Shown: positions 37,715-47,224 of the stretch, piece by piece | How positions within the stretch are numbered: the first letter of the stretch is position 1 | Layout: each line of letters begins with the position of its first letter | Assembly (NCBI GenBank): GCA_963728285.1 | Contig: CAVSJR010000001.1 | Span: 682,001-746,000 of the forward strand | Length of the DNA: 64,000 nucleotides | Source of the DNA: CAVSJR01 sp963728285 | GTDB lineage: Bacteria; Actinomycetota; UBA4738; HRBIN12 | Reading direction: 5' to 3' | Made by a program: the position numbers and the translations under genes | Notes under the pieces: generated by a model | The model's database searches: none | The model's input: the letters and a program-made list of their open reading frames with translations, nothing else | What the model was told of the DNA's origin: nothing

Positions 37715-38211
37715 ATGAGGCGATGGCTGGCAGGGCTCGTCGCGGCCGGGGTGCTGCTCGCTCCGAGCTCGGCGGGGGCGCTGACCCTAAGGGTCCGCCA
37801 CGACGCCGACGACACCAGGAGCGTCCTCGACATCGAGCGGGTGACGACCGGGCCTCTCCCAGAGGAGGGCCCTCTTCGGGTTCGCGACGTTCGGGCCGTT
37901 CACCATCGAGGACATCGAGGACGGTGGGCGGTTCCAGTTCAACCTGGACACCAAGCAACTGGATCACGACGACTTCCGCCTCTACTTCATCTACTGGCTC
38001 GCCACGGACGAGCTCCTCTGCAGGCTCCAGACGGATCACGGCCTCACCATCGGGGAGCGCCCCGTGACGCTTCGACGGCACCTCCATGTCCTGCGGAATC
38101 CCCAAGTGGTGGCTCGACATCCGCGAGCCGGTCGAGTTCACAGTGGAGGCTTATGACACGAATCGCCGCGTGGACGTCGCCCCGGACGAGGGCCGCTACC
38201 GGGGGCTTTAA
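37715..38211 (+). CDS. Secreted protein of unknown family (two frameshifts)
   Basis: The ATG at 37715 opens a signal peptide (RRWLAGLVAAGVLLAPSSAGA). After shifts near 37864 and 38070 the protein reads LRVRHDADDTRSVLDIERV, then LFGFATFGPFTIEDIEDGGR and FQFNLDTKQLDHDDFRLYFI, and finally SMSCGIPKWWLDIREPVEFT ending in RRVDVAPDEGRYRGL. About 164 residues; beta-rich, single domain. It is exported, function unknown. It is a paralogue of the remnant just upstream. Confidence 0.55.
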
Positions 38212-38212
38212 A

Positions 38213-38233
38213 GATCCCCGGCGGAAGGGGATC
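38213..38233 (+). terminator. Hairpin terminator
   Basis: GATCCCC and GGGGATC form a perfect 7-bp stem around a 7-base loop, two bases after the stop of the secreted-protein gene. Weak T content downstream. Confidence 0.5.
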
Positions 38234-38469
38234 GCCGGGCTTGGCTCTTTGGAGGCGGCTTCGGCCCCCGATCTGACGACGCGAATGCGTCCCGGCCCGC
38301 CCGAGGCTCGCAGAGCCCGATAGGACAATACGGACGCCAGCGTCACGCCTGCCCGTCTCGTCGCCGGCGGGAGCGAGGGCCTAGCCTGCCGTGGCCCAAG
38401 GCTGATGCGCGCCGGCGCCCGGAGGCATAGGGTCTGGGTCTGCCCGCTCGGCTCAACAGGGGGAGGAGC

Positions 38470-38946
38470 ATGAAGAAGCTCGTCATGCTGGCGTTGGCGT
38501 TGGTGCTGTTCATCCCGGGGACGGCGAGGGCCGGCACGGGGCCCAGCGGCTACCTGGTCGTCACGACGACCTGTGAGGAGGACGCCGACCAGCCCGGCAC
38601 CTTCGACCTCCGCTCGCACGTCGACATGTGGACCAACCGTGAGAAGTACAAGCGGATGATCGTGATCTACACCGAGTACCGAGACTACGGCGACGGCTGG
38701 CTTCTCTCGCGCGAGACGTGGGACGTCGCCTACCGCTCGAGCGGGGAGATCATCGACGGATTCTTCCACACCGTCGGGAGCTACCACGCCCGCTTCGACC
38801 CCACGAACTACGACGTGAGGCTCGGCTACAGCTTCTGGTGGAGGGCTCCGCACGAGTTCGTCAACCAGTACGGGACGATCGCCAAGAAGCGGGACGGCGG
38901 CCGGTGCTTCGCTTCGAGCTACGACGAGGCGCCGCCAGGGTTCTGA
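38470..38946 (+). CDS. Secreted protein, unknown
   Basis: ATG 38470 has GGGGGAGGAG just upstream and opens a signal peptide (KKLVMLALALVLFIPGTARA). The mature part of about 137 residues is rich in Tyr, Trp and Asp (YTEYRDYGDGWLLSRETWDV, SYHARFDPTNYDVRLGYSFW) with one Cys near each end. It looks like a beta-sandwich exported protein. It is the intact third member of this local group of small secreted genes. No family is recognised. Confidence 0.65.
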   Translation: MKKLVMLALALVLFIPGTARAGTGPSGYLVVTTTCEEDADQPGTFDLRSHVDMWTNREKYKRMIVIYTEYRDYGDGWLLSRETWDVAYRSSGEIIDGFFHTVGSYHARFDPTNYDVRLGYSFWWRAPHEFVNQYGTIAKKRDGGRCFASSYDEAPPGF

Positions 38947-39009
38947 TACCGCTTCGAGGGTGCCAGAACTTAGAATCAGAGCGTGGCAGTCACCGTAGTC
39001 GTCATCATC

Positions 39010-39289
39010 GCGCGGGGCGATGTGCGACTCCCAGAGCCTCCGACAGTTTGAAAGGGTCTTCTCGGCTCGATGGCTGCTGCTCAGGATCTCCTGCTCATCG
39101 AAGGTCGACGCTCATCTTTCCCCTGCTTGGATCGAGGTAGGCTCCGGAGTCTCGGGCAAGCTCCCGCCATACCTCTCCGCGTCCCGCTTACGAACGAAGA
39201 CCTTGCCGTGGACTTCCCGGAGGGATCTCCCTCCAGTACGCTCGCCACCGCATGCCCTTCTTGCAGGGGAGCCTCTTCACCCACGCCAT
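39010..39289 (-). pseudogene. Broken tyrosine recombinase (integrase), N-terminal part only
   Basis: The start ATG 39289 (GGGAGG upstream) gives the actinobacterial integrase arm-binding domain MAWVKRLPCKKGMRWRAYWR. The next frames give VHGKVFVRKRDAERYGGS, GAYLDPSRGKMSV and the core-binding part SHRAEKTLSNCRRLWESHIA. At least three shifts break it, and the catalytic R-H-R-Y domain is absent, so it is inactive. It lies 115 bp beyond the 3' end of tRNA-Ala and points away from it, the usual place for the integrase of a tRNA-inserted element. Confidence 0.65.
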
Positions 39290-39403
39290 GGGCAACCTCC
39301 CACCTCGCGCAGGCGCTCCCCGCTACACGCCTGCTACACGGCAGGGTCACTGCCCCACAGCGTCCCGTGGGCGTTGGCATGTTCGACCTGGCCTCCCAGG
39401 TAG

Positions 39404-39476
39404 TGGAGACGAGCGGACTCGAACCGCCGACCCCCTGCTTGCAAAGCAGGTGCTCTACCAACTGAGCTACGTCCCC
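39404..39476 (-). tRNA. alaT: tRNA-Ala(UGC)
   Basis: A complete 73-nt cloverleaf is read leftward. The acceptor stem GGGGACG pairs with CGTCTCC (one G-U), with discriminator A. The D arm is GCTC...GAGC, and the anticodon stem CCTGC/GCAGG encloses the loop TTTGCAA, so the anticodon is UGC (Ala). The T arm GGCGGTTCGAGTCCGC follows. CCA is not encoded. Partial copies of its 5' half lie at 41859 and 45622. Confidence 0.9.
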
Positions 39477-39870
39477 GCGTCCATGTCGTGCCCTACGGGA
39501 AAAGACTATCGAAGAGCGCGTCTCCTAGCGTTAACGCTTCGCGACGAAGCCCCCCCCCCGTCGACCTGGTGCCTGGAACCACCCCACGCCGCGCTCGCCG
39601 TACCGTGAGCTGACCGCGATGGCGAGGAGCGGGCCCCCGCCTCGCGAGAACGTGGAGAGACGCGCTAGGGTGTGCCCCATCCGAGCCCGGCACGAAAACG
39701 ACCGACCTGATCCGAAACGGCTCGTCACGCTCGACTGCGTGACGAGCAGCGCCGCGGCGAGACGGGCGCCGTCAGCTTCGGCGTCGCCCCGCTGCCATCC
39801 TTCGGCTGACATCCCTCGTACTCGGCAACTAGTCCTATACAAACAATTGCCAACGGCCCCGGGGATCGGG
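39477..39870. other. Intergenic region between tRNA-Ala and MFS gene
   Basis: No gene is seen. The stretch contains a perfect 12-bp palindrome AGCGTTAACGCT (39527-39538) and, shortly after, a run of ten C residues, the longest homopolymer I noticed in the window. Confidence 0.5.
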
Positions 39871-41470
39871 TCACTCGACCGCAACGACGCGATCGCGACT
39901 CTCACCTTCGTGGATCGCTTCCGTCTCTGTGGCGGCCTCTCGATCGGAGCCCGACCCAACGTGACGGAGCATCGTAACGGCGAGCACCGAGATGCCGATC
40001 GCCACGACGGTCGCGACGGCGGTGCTCACCCTCATGCCCTGGATGAACGCCTCGCGCGACGCGTCCAGCACTGCCGTGCCCAACGACGGGGGCAACTGCT
40101 CTGCCGCGCCGGCGGCGGCGCCGAGGGTGTCGCGGGCCGCCGCCGCGGCCTCGGGTGGCACATCGGCCGGCAGCAGGTCCGCGAGCTCGCTGCGATAAAC
40201 CGCCGTGCCGATGCTTCCCAAGACCGCGATGCCGACCGCACCGCCGAGCTCCGCGCCGGTCTCTGAGATGCCGGAGGCAGCGCCCGCTCGCTCCGGAGGG
40301 GCGGATCCGACGATCAGATCCGTCGTCGCCGTGAACACCGGCGCGAGGCCGAGCGAGATGACGACCGAGGCCCAGACGAGCATCGTGAGGCCGGGAGAGC
40401 CGTCGAGCTGAGTCAGCATCGCGAGGCCGATGGCGCTCATCGCCAGGCCCGCGCCGATCACGTACGCAGGCCGGAACCGACGCAGCAGGACCGGGGCCAC
40501 CTGCGATCCCACGATGAATCCGACCGCAGAGGGCAACGACCACAAGCCCGCCTCGAGCGGCGAGAGCCCGAGCACCAGCTGCAGGTACTGCGCGACAAAC
40601 AAGAAGTAGCCGAACGCGATGAAGATACCGAGCACGTTGGTAGCGAGGGCCGCGTTGAACGACCGGATCCTGAAGAGGTCGAGGTCGATCATCGGGTCGT
40701 TGAGCGATCGCTGACGCCGCACGAACACCACGCCGATCGCGAGCCCGGTGAGTATGGAGGCGACGGGAACCCAACCCGATGCCGTCCTGCGCGATCTGCT
40801 TGAGCCCGAAGATGACCGCCAGGATCGCGACCAGCGACAGAGCCGCGCTCGTGAGGTCGAGGCGCCCCGCGTCCGGTGCGCGGTACTCCGGCAGCAGCCT
40901 CGGCCCCAGCACGAGCAACAGCGCCATGACGGGCAGGGCCATCAGGAAGACCGAGCCCCACCAGAAGTTCTCGAGGAGCACGCCCCCGAGCACCGGGCCG
41001 ACCGCGCCTCCCGCCGAGAAGCCCATGATCCACACCCCGATCGCGATCGTGCGCTGCCGCGGGTCGAGGAACATGTTGAAGATCAGCGAGAGCGTCGCCG
41101 GTGCCAGCGTCGCGCCCGCGATGCCTTGCAGCGCTCGGCTCGCGATCAGCATCTCGGGGCTGGTCGAGAACGCGGCGAGCACCGAGACGGCGGCGAACGC
41201 CGCTCCGCCGATCATCAACAGCCGGCGACGACCGATGCGGTCGCCGAGCGTCCCCATCGTGACGAGGAAGCCCGCAACCATGAACCCGTAGATGTCGACG
41301 ATCCAGAGCAGTTGCGCACTGCTCGGCTGGAGGTCCGCGCTGAGCGACGGCACCGCGAGGTGCAGCACCGTCAGGTCCATCGCGTAGAGCAGGCACGCGA
41401 GCGTGAGCACGCCGAGGCCGATCCACTCGCGCCGTGTTGCCTGTGGTGGGGCTTGGGTCTCCGTCTGCAT
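39871..41470 (-). CDS. MFS drug exporter, DHA2 (QacA/EmrB) family (one frameshift)
   Basis: ATG 41470 gives the first half: GVLTLACLLYAMDLTVLHLA, WIVDIYGFMVAGFLVTMGTL, the motif A loop GDRIGRRRLLMIGG and motif C WIMGFSAGGAVGPVLGGVLL. A shift near 40770 separates the second half (RIRSFNAALATNVLGIFIAF and later helices) and an acidic tail. The reconstructed length is about 533 residues with 14 helices. Proteins of this family expel cationic drugs or antibiotics by proton antiport. It lies between the tRNA-Ala gene and its first partial copy, so it may be cargo of an integrated element. Confidence 0.85.
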
Positions 41471-41858
41471 CTCGGAGCGACATCCTCCTACCTCAGAGTC
41501 TTCGTCTCGTCGTTGAGACGGAGATGTTCCCCGGAACTCATCGCTCAGCGGGGTTATTCCTGTGGTGCCGGTTGCCAATGCTTCAACGATCCCGCGGAGA
41601 GCTGCCCAAGGATGGACGAGGAAGTGTAGCGCCGAGGTACTGTCTGTCGATCATCACCGTCGTGCGGTGATGATCAGCAACAGCCGTGTCGACTTCACCG
41701 CCGTGGTGCTCCGCCCGCCGACCCGAGGCCGTCGTCGGGGCCCGCTCCAGGTTCACCCTTGGCGGTGTCCCACACGTGGTACAGAAGATAACTCTCTATC
41801 TCTCGCTCCCTACGGAGCTGGACTTTCCCAGATGGACGCACCGCTCAGTCGGATCTAG
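41471..41858. other. Intergenic region upstream of MFS gene
   Basis: No gene is seen. It holds the hairpin at 41649-41675 and ends at the partial tRNA copy; the MFS promoter should be here, but I see no clear one. Confidence 0.4.
41649..41675. repeat. 11-bp perfect inverted repeat
   Basis: GATCATCACCG and CGGTGATGATC pair perfectly around the loop TCGTG. No T-run follows. It lies upstream of the MFS gene on the element side of the partial tRNA copy and could be a terminator, regulator site or recombination site. Confidence 0.55.
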
Positions 41859-41896
41859 TTGCAAAGCAGGTGCTCTACCAACTGAGTTACGTCCCC
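41859..41896 (-). repeat. Partial tRNA-Ala copy (5' half), candidate attachment-site remnant
   Basis: 38 bases match the 5' half of the tRNA-Ala gene at 39404-39476 (acceptor strand, D arm, anticodon loop) with one mismatch. The T arm and 3' acceptor strand are absent, so it is not a functional tRNA. Confidence 0.75.
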
Positions 41897-42144
41897 TTGG
41901 GGATGCAGGAAGCGTGGCAGGAAACACGCCCGACTCCAGCATCCGTCAAACATCGAGTCTACAAAGCACGCTTGACCGCGGCGAACGGTCTCCTCCATGC
42001 CAGCATTCCCGTGATGGATGGCTCAAGGTTTGAGCTTGCGCATGATCTGATTGATTCGGCAAGACGGAGCGCCATGTCATTACGACAGCCGGGGTAACTC
42101 GAGGCGAACTGCTGGCTCTGACGTGACCCGCTCGACCGCCACCC

Positions 42145-43330
42145 TCACACCGCGCGGCCGGTGATCGTCCGCCGGAGCAGGACGGTGGCGATCGCCAGCA
42201 GCGCCACCGCGTAGGCGGCAAGCACTGAGAGGTCCGTGGCCACCTCGGCGGGGCCGGCGTCCGGTCGCGATCGAGGCCGTTGAGCGCCTCGATCGCCCAG
42301 GCGTGCGGGGTGAGGTGCGCGATCCGGTAGCATCGTCGGAGGAAAGATCTCGAGCGGAACCATGCAGCCGCCGATCGCGCGCCAGCACCAGCCCAGGAAC
42401 ACACCCATCGCTGCCGGCCTGCGCGGCGCTCTTCAGGACCGAGCCCATCACCATCGCCGCGCCGGTGGCCGCCAGGGCGAACAGCACCACGACCATCCCC
42501 GTGGTGAGCGGGATCGCCCCAATCGACCCGGAACAGCAGCACGGTGCCGGCCACGATCAGCACGCCCTGGAGCAGCGCGATCGCGTAGCGCCCCAGCGTC
42601 TCGCCCACCAGGATCGTGCGCACGGCGTGGGGGAGGCCAGCATGCGGCGCGTCACTCCCGAGCCGTCGCGTCTCGATCAGCATCGCCGAGGCCGACAGCG
42701 ACGTCAGGAAGATGAACAGGATCAGCTCCTGCGCCGCGCCCGTGTCGAAGGTGCCGGTGTCGTCGCCGCCGCCCGCCGTACGGGTCGCGACCGTACACCG
42801 CGGGAAGACGTGGCGCCAGGACCTCGGCGCGAGTCGAGCCCTCGTCGAATCCGGCGGCCGCTCCCTCGGAAACCGCGAACCGCGCGGCGCGGATCTCGAT
42901 GCTCTGCTCGTCGACCACGCGCGCTCGACGGCGGTCTGCAGTTCCTGGCCCGATGCCGGTCGGTCGCGCCAGGTACGTGAGCGGCACCGTCTCGCCCTCC
43001 CGGATCCGCGCGTCGTAGTCGGCGGGGATCACCAGGCCGCCCTCGATCTCGCCCTCGCTCGACGGCGGTTCGCAGCGCGTCCGCGTCCGCGAACGACCGC
43101 ACGTCCAGGCCCTCGGTCGCCTCCAGCCGGGCGCGGAGGTCCTGCGCCGAGCGCGCCCGATCCGCCGGACGACGACGCCGAGCTGAGGCGTGAAGCCCGA
43201 GCCGAACGCCGCCCCGAGCGCCAGGATGATCAGGAACGGGAAGACGAACACGAAGAACGCGCCCGTCCTGTCCCGCAGCGAGCCGTCGCAGGTTGGTCCC
43301 GGCGATCGCGAGCGCCTTCCGGACGTTCAT
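42145..43330 (-). CDS. ABC-2 type permease, second subunit (multiple frameshifts)
   Basis: The start ATG at 43330 overlaps the stop of the upstream permease (ATGA). Fragments in alternating frames give NVRKALAIAGTNLRRL, FVFPFLIILALGAAFGSGFT, GEIEGGLVIPADYDARIREG, QELILFIFLTSLSASAMLIE, TPHAWAIEALNGLDRDR and the last helix AVALLAIATVLLRRTITGRA. Put together they form one ABC-2 permease of about 390 residues with an N-terminal helix, a large outer loop and a five-helix core. At least six single-base shifts occur, while the residues between them are well conserved. I favour sequencing error over decay, but cannot exclude a pseudogene. Confidence 0.65.
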
Positions 43331-44503
43331 CGAACCACCATCCGCCTCGCCCGGCCCCACGCGATCGTCCCGGTGGCGAGCGCGATCCCGAGCACGGCCG
43401 CCAGCGGAGCGGCGATCTCGGCCGACCGAGCGCACCGAGGCTCAGGCTGCTGGAAGCCCTCCATCAGCCAACCCTGCGGCGAGAGGAACCGGATCGTGCC
43501 GAGGAGCCCCGCCTGCGAGATCGGGAAGAACGTCCCGCCAAGCAGGCCGCCCACGACCGCCACGATCGAGACGTAGGCGCCGGCCTGCGCGGTGGTGGTG
43601 GCGAGCGTCGCGACGAGCGCCGTGACTCCGACCGCCGCCAGCACGCCCGCCAGCACGAGCAGGGCGACCCCGAGCGGATCGCCCCACGTCCGCGCTCAGC
43701 AGCCAGGTCGTCGCGACGACCAACAGCACCGTGCTGACCAGGCCCAGCGCGAAGCTCGCGAGCGCCTTGCCGCCGATCACCGAGGCCGGACGGATCGGGC
43801 GCCGCCAGCAGCCTCGAGAGCGTGCCCTCCTCGCGCTCCTCCAGCAGGCCGCGTACGCCGAACTCCACCGCGAAGAACAGGAAGAACACCGCCATGCCGA
43901 TCGCGAAGAACGTCGACTGCGACGCTGCCTGGTCCTCGGCGTCGGCGCGTCCGGATCTCGGCGGCCGGCGGGACCGCCTCGGCGCGCGCCACCAGCGCCG
44001 GGTCGACGCGCCCCGCCGCCCAGCCGCCGCGGCCACCGACGAGACCCCGACCGCGTTCAGGTTCGACGCGAACGAGCGCGCGAGCGAGACGGCCACGAGC
44101 GACCCGATGCTCGAATCGGGGGACCCGATCACCTCGATCGTGCCGCCCCGCCCGGCTTCCACGCCGCTGGCGTGAACCCGGCGGGGAACACGATCGCCGC
44201 GTCGATCTCGCCGTCCGTCGGCGAGCGTCTCCGCCGCGGCCGCGCGATCCCGTCGCCTCGCGGAGCGTCACGAAGTCGAGGCTCTCGCAGCAGCCCCGTG
44301 AACTCCCGGGGAGAGTGCCCGCCGGGTCCTCGTTCACGACGGCGTAGGTTCGCCTCGAACCCGGCCGTCGTCGACGTCGCCCAGCGTCAGGCTGAAGATC
44401 CACGCCAGCGCCGAACGGAAGGACCACCGCCACCAGCAACGCGGTGCGGTCGCGCAGCCGCCGGCGCAGGTCCTTCGAGCGCGATCGTCCACGCGTCGCG
44501 CAT
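43327..44503 (-). CDS. ABC-2 type permease, first subunit (multiple frameshifts)
   Basis: ATG 44503 follows the ATPase stop by three bases. Pieces in three frames read MRDAWTIAL, KDLRRRLRDRTALLVAVVLP, RRTYAVVNEDPAGTLP, FFAIGMAVFFLFFAVEFGVR, GLLEEREEGTLSRLLAAP and LSPQGWLMEGFQQPEPRCAR, ending MVVR. The motif LLEEREEGTLSRLLAAP followed by a glycine-rich helix is diagnostic of ABC-2 exporters of the DrrB/YhhJ type. About 390 residues. Single extra bases account for each break. It is translationally coupled on both sides. Confidence 0.65.
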
Positions 44504-44506
44504 CGC

Positions 44507-45468
44507 TCACCCCTCGTCCCGCAGGGCCTTGCCGGTCAGGTGGAGGAAGACCGCCTCCAGGTTGGGCTCGTGCACCTCCATCGAGGTGATGCTCGTGCCC
44601 GTCGCGTCGACGGCGCGCACGATCTCGGCGAGCGAAGCGCGCACGTCGCGCGCGAGCACGTCGAGACCCCCGTCGCGGGGAACGGCCTCCTCGACGCCCG
44701 GCACCGCCTGCGCCGCCGTGCGCCGCCGCTCGGAGATCGCCGCCGGCGTCGATGCGGAGGCGGTCGCTGCTCGCCGACCAGCGAGATCAGCTCGCGGCGG
44801 CGTGCCCTCGGCCTTCAGCGATGCCCTCGTCCAGGATGCCGACGCGGTCGCAGAGCCGCTCGGCCTCCTCCATGTAGTGGGTGGTGTAGAGCACGGCCAT
44901 CCCCTCGGACGCGAGCGCCTCGACCGCAGTCCAGGATGGCGTTGCGGCTCTGCGGGTCGACGCCCGACGGTCGGCTCGTCGAGGACCAGCAGGGCGGGGT
45001 CGTTCAGCATGCCGAGGCCGATGTTGAGCCGGCGCTTCATGCCGCCGGAGTAGGCGTCGGTGCGCTCGTCCGCCCGGTCGGCCAGGCCGATCGTCTCCAG
45101 GATGCGGTCGATCCGGGCATTCGAGGTCGCGCCCCGACAGGTCGTAGAGCTTGCCGAAGAAGCGCAGGTTCTCGCGCGCCGTGAGGTCGGGGTAGATCGC
45201 GATCTCCTGCGGCACGAACCCGATCGCCGCCTTCGACCTCGACGGTGCCGGTGTCCAGCTCCTTCCCGTGCGAGCGATGACGCCGCCGGCGTCGCGACGG
45301 AGCAGGCCGCACACCATGGAGATCGTGGTGGTCTTGCCCGGCGCCGTTGGGGCCGAGCAGCCCGTAGGTCTCGCCCGCCGCGATCGAGAATCCGACGCCG
45401 TCGACGGCGACCCGGTCGCCGAACGTCTTGCGGAGCCCCTCGCACTCGAGTACGACGGTTGGCTCCAA
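44507..45468 (-). CDS. ABC exporter ATP-binding subunit (multiple frameshifts)
   Basis: A TTG at 45468 begins EPTVVLECEGLRKTFGDRVA. Walker A is GLLGPNGAG followed by TTTISMVCGLLRRDAG in the next frame. The Q loop is IGFVPQEIAIYPDLTARENL, the signature region reads TDAYSGGMKRRLNIGLGMLN, Walker B is PALLVLDEPTVG, and the His switch is in VLYTTHYMEEAERLCDRVGI. The C-terminus EVHEPNLEAVFLHLTGKALR is the DrrA-type extension. About 315 residues when repaired. With the two permeases it forms a three-gene drug or lipid exporter operon lying between two partial tRNA-Ala copies. Confidence 0.75.
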
Positions 45469-45621
45469 GGGGTCACTCTAGCGCAGGTCATTGCCGCAAG
45501 GTCGCGGGTCCTGGCGTTCGCGAACCGGGCACATTCGACAAGTGAGCCACAGCACCTAACCTGCCGATGCTCGCTCGAGTGTGACGCGGGAAACGAGTAC
45601 CTGCACAGCGCTCAGCTCGGG

Positions 45622-45663
45622 CTGCTTGCAAAGCAGGTGCTCTACCAGCTGAGCTACGTCCCC
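45622..45663 (-). repeat. Partial tRNA-Ala copy (5' half), candidate attachment-site remnant
   Basis: 42 bases match the 5' half of tRNA-Ala at 39435-39476 with one mismatch in the D loop (G for A). The 3' half is absent. It lies beyond the ATPase gene, at the far side of the ABC exporter operon from the copy at 41859. Confidence 0.75.
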
Positions 45664-45715
45664 TTGCTGACCTGCGACAATCGACCGGGCCAGAGAAGAG
45701 AGCGCTAGACGGAGA

Positions 45716-46162
45716 CTATTCTACGAAAACTGTCTCTGCATCCTGGCCCTGAACACAGTCCTCGTACGATGTCAGCGTAGGGGTACAGGCGAAGAACCCC
45801 GCGCCGACGTTCACCGGCAGTCTGGTGGTGAACTGTCGCGTGCCGCCGGAGCTCTTCTCGCCGTCGCGGACGTGCACTCTCAACCGGTTCCATGTCCCAT
45901 CGCAGGTCATCCTCTGACCGAACTGGTGGCTGCCGGCCCGAAGTGTGAAGTCCGGGAAGTTCTGCTCGACGCCGAGGGAGCCGGTTTGGCGACTGGTTAG
46001 GTACTGCTCCGGACACAGATACCGAACGGTGATGACGAGCACGCTTCTTGCGTGAATCGCTTGTCCCCCAATTCTAAGCCGGCTATCACAGTGTCAGCGG
46101 CTGGCGGCGGGCATCAGTGTCACGGGTAGTGACACGGCGATGGCGAGGAGTAGCCCTCTCAT
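45716..46162 (-). CDS. Small secreted protein (one frameshift)
   Basis: ATG 46162 has the site AAGGAGAAGG and opens a signal peptide (RGLLLAIAVSLPVTLMPAAS). After a shift near 46094 it continues CDSRLRIGGQAIHARSVLVI, TVRYLCPEQYLTSRQTGS and ends QGQDAETVFVE. About 149 residues with four or more cysteines, so disulphides are likely outside the cell. GC is lower than nearby. No family is recognised. Confidence 0.5.
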
Positions 46163-46465
46163 GGCCTTCTCCTTTCCGGATAGGTCTGATGCCGAACGTT
46201 TCGATGGCGCTGGAAGTCGTCGTGTGAACCTACTACGCGGGGTCCGGGGGTCAAATCCACACCACGGTGACGGGGCGACGAAGGCCGCCCTGCGAATTCG
46301 CGAGACGGCTAACGGAACGAGCGGTTCTATGGGGAACCGATATTGCGAATCCAGGCGGGTTGAGAACCCTCCACGAAGGGAAATCCGACCTCCCGACCAC
46401 ATCGCATTCAGGGATCAAACGATCAAGGCGATTCGCAGGCCGAGCAGCCAGATGGACCACGCGAT
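46163..46465. other. Intergenic region, likely recombination junction
   Basis: No gene is seen. The histidine-kinase reading frame downstream begins abruptly at its right edge, so an old junction may lie here. Confidence 0.35.
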
Positions 46466-47146
46466 GTGCGCCTGGTGGAGGACCTCCGGGCGTCGAGGCG
46501 CCGGATCGTCGCCGCCCAGGACGAACGCGCGAAGGCGCTCGAGCGCAACATCCACGACGGCGCGCAACAACAGCTGGTCGCGCTCACCGTCCGGCTCCGG
46601 CTCGCCGAGCAGATGGCCGAGCGCGATCCGGCGGCGGTTGCGGCGATGCTCGGCGATCTGCGGGACCAGGCGTCGGCCGCCTTGGAGGACCTGCGAGACC
46701 TCGCCCGGGGCGTCTACCCGCCGCTGCTCGCGGACAAGGGACTCTTCCCCGCGGTCGAGGCACAGGCGCGCAAGGCCGCCGTCCCCGTCACGGTCCAACC
46801 CGGCGAGCTCGGCCGGTATCCCCCCGCCATCGAATCCACCGTCTACTTCTGCGTGCTGGAGGCCCTGAACAACGTCGTGAAGTACGCGAATGCGAGCGGC
46901 GCGGTGGTCTCGCTGGCGCAGACCGACGGCGTGCTGACGTTCGAGGTACAGGACGACGGTCGAGGGTTCGACTCCACCGGGTCGACCTACGGCACCGGCC
47001 TGCAGGGAATGGCCGACCGTCTCGACGCCGTCGGCGGCGGCCTCGTCGTCCGGAGCTCTCCGGGAACGGGGGCGGTGGTCCGCGGCCAGATCCCGGTGTC
47101 GAGGAGCGATGCGATCGAGGAGCTCTCTGCCCCATCCGAGGAGTAG
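46466..47146 (+). CDS. Truncated sensor histidine kinase (HisKA_3/HATPase core)
   Basis: From a GTG at 46466 the frame gives 226 residues: a coiled-coil linker (VEDLRASRRRIVAAQDERAK), the phospho-acceptor helix ALERNIHDGAQQQLVALTVR, and the ATPase domain with N box EALNNVVKYANA, G1 QDDGRGFD and G2 YGTGLQGMADRL. This is the NarL-family kinase core. The N-terminal sensor and membrane segments that should precede the linker are missing, so it is probably a gene fragment left by rearrangement. No response regulator is adjacent. Confidence 0.7.
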   Translation: MRLVEDLRASRRRIVAAQDERAKALERNIHDGAQQQLVALTVRLRLAEQMAERDPAAVAAMLGDLRDQASAALEDLRDLARGVYPPLLADKGLFPAVEAQARKAAVPVTVQPGELGRYPPAIESTVYFCVLEALNNVVKYANASGAVVSLAQTDGVLTFEVQDDGRGFDSTGSTYGTGLQGMADRLDAVGGGLVVRSSPGTGAVVRGQIPVSRSDAIEELSAPSEE

Positions 47147-47224
47147 GCGCCCAACGTCACGGCGCAGGGAGCGGCCTTCATGACGCGGTGCGCGAGCGAG
47201 CCGAACGTCCCTCGATCGCGGTCC

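Noticed and set aside
39252..39608. Short frames with the peptide LLAKQVLYQLSYVP at three places
   Set aside because: They are translations of the tRNA-Ala gene and its two partial copies, not proteins.
39871..45468. Complete mobile element with active integrase between the tRNA copies
   Set aside because: No recombinase catalytic domain, transposase or transfer gene is visible between the copies; only a broken integrase lies outside them.
46200..46300. A T-arm-like string (GGGGGTCAAATCC) suggesting another tRNA
   Set aside because: No acceptor, D or anticodon stems can be formed around it.
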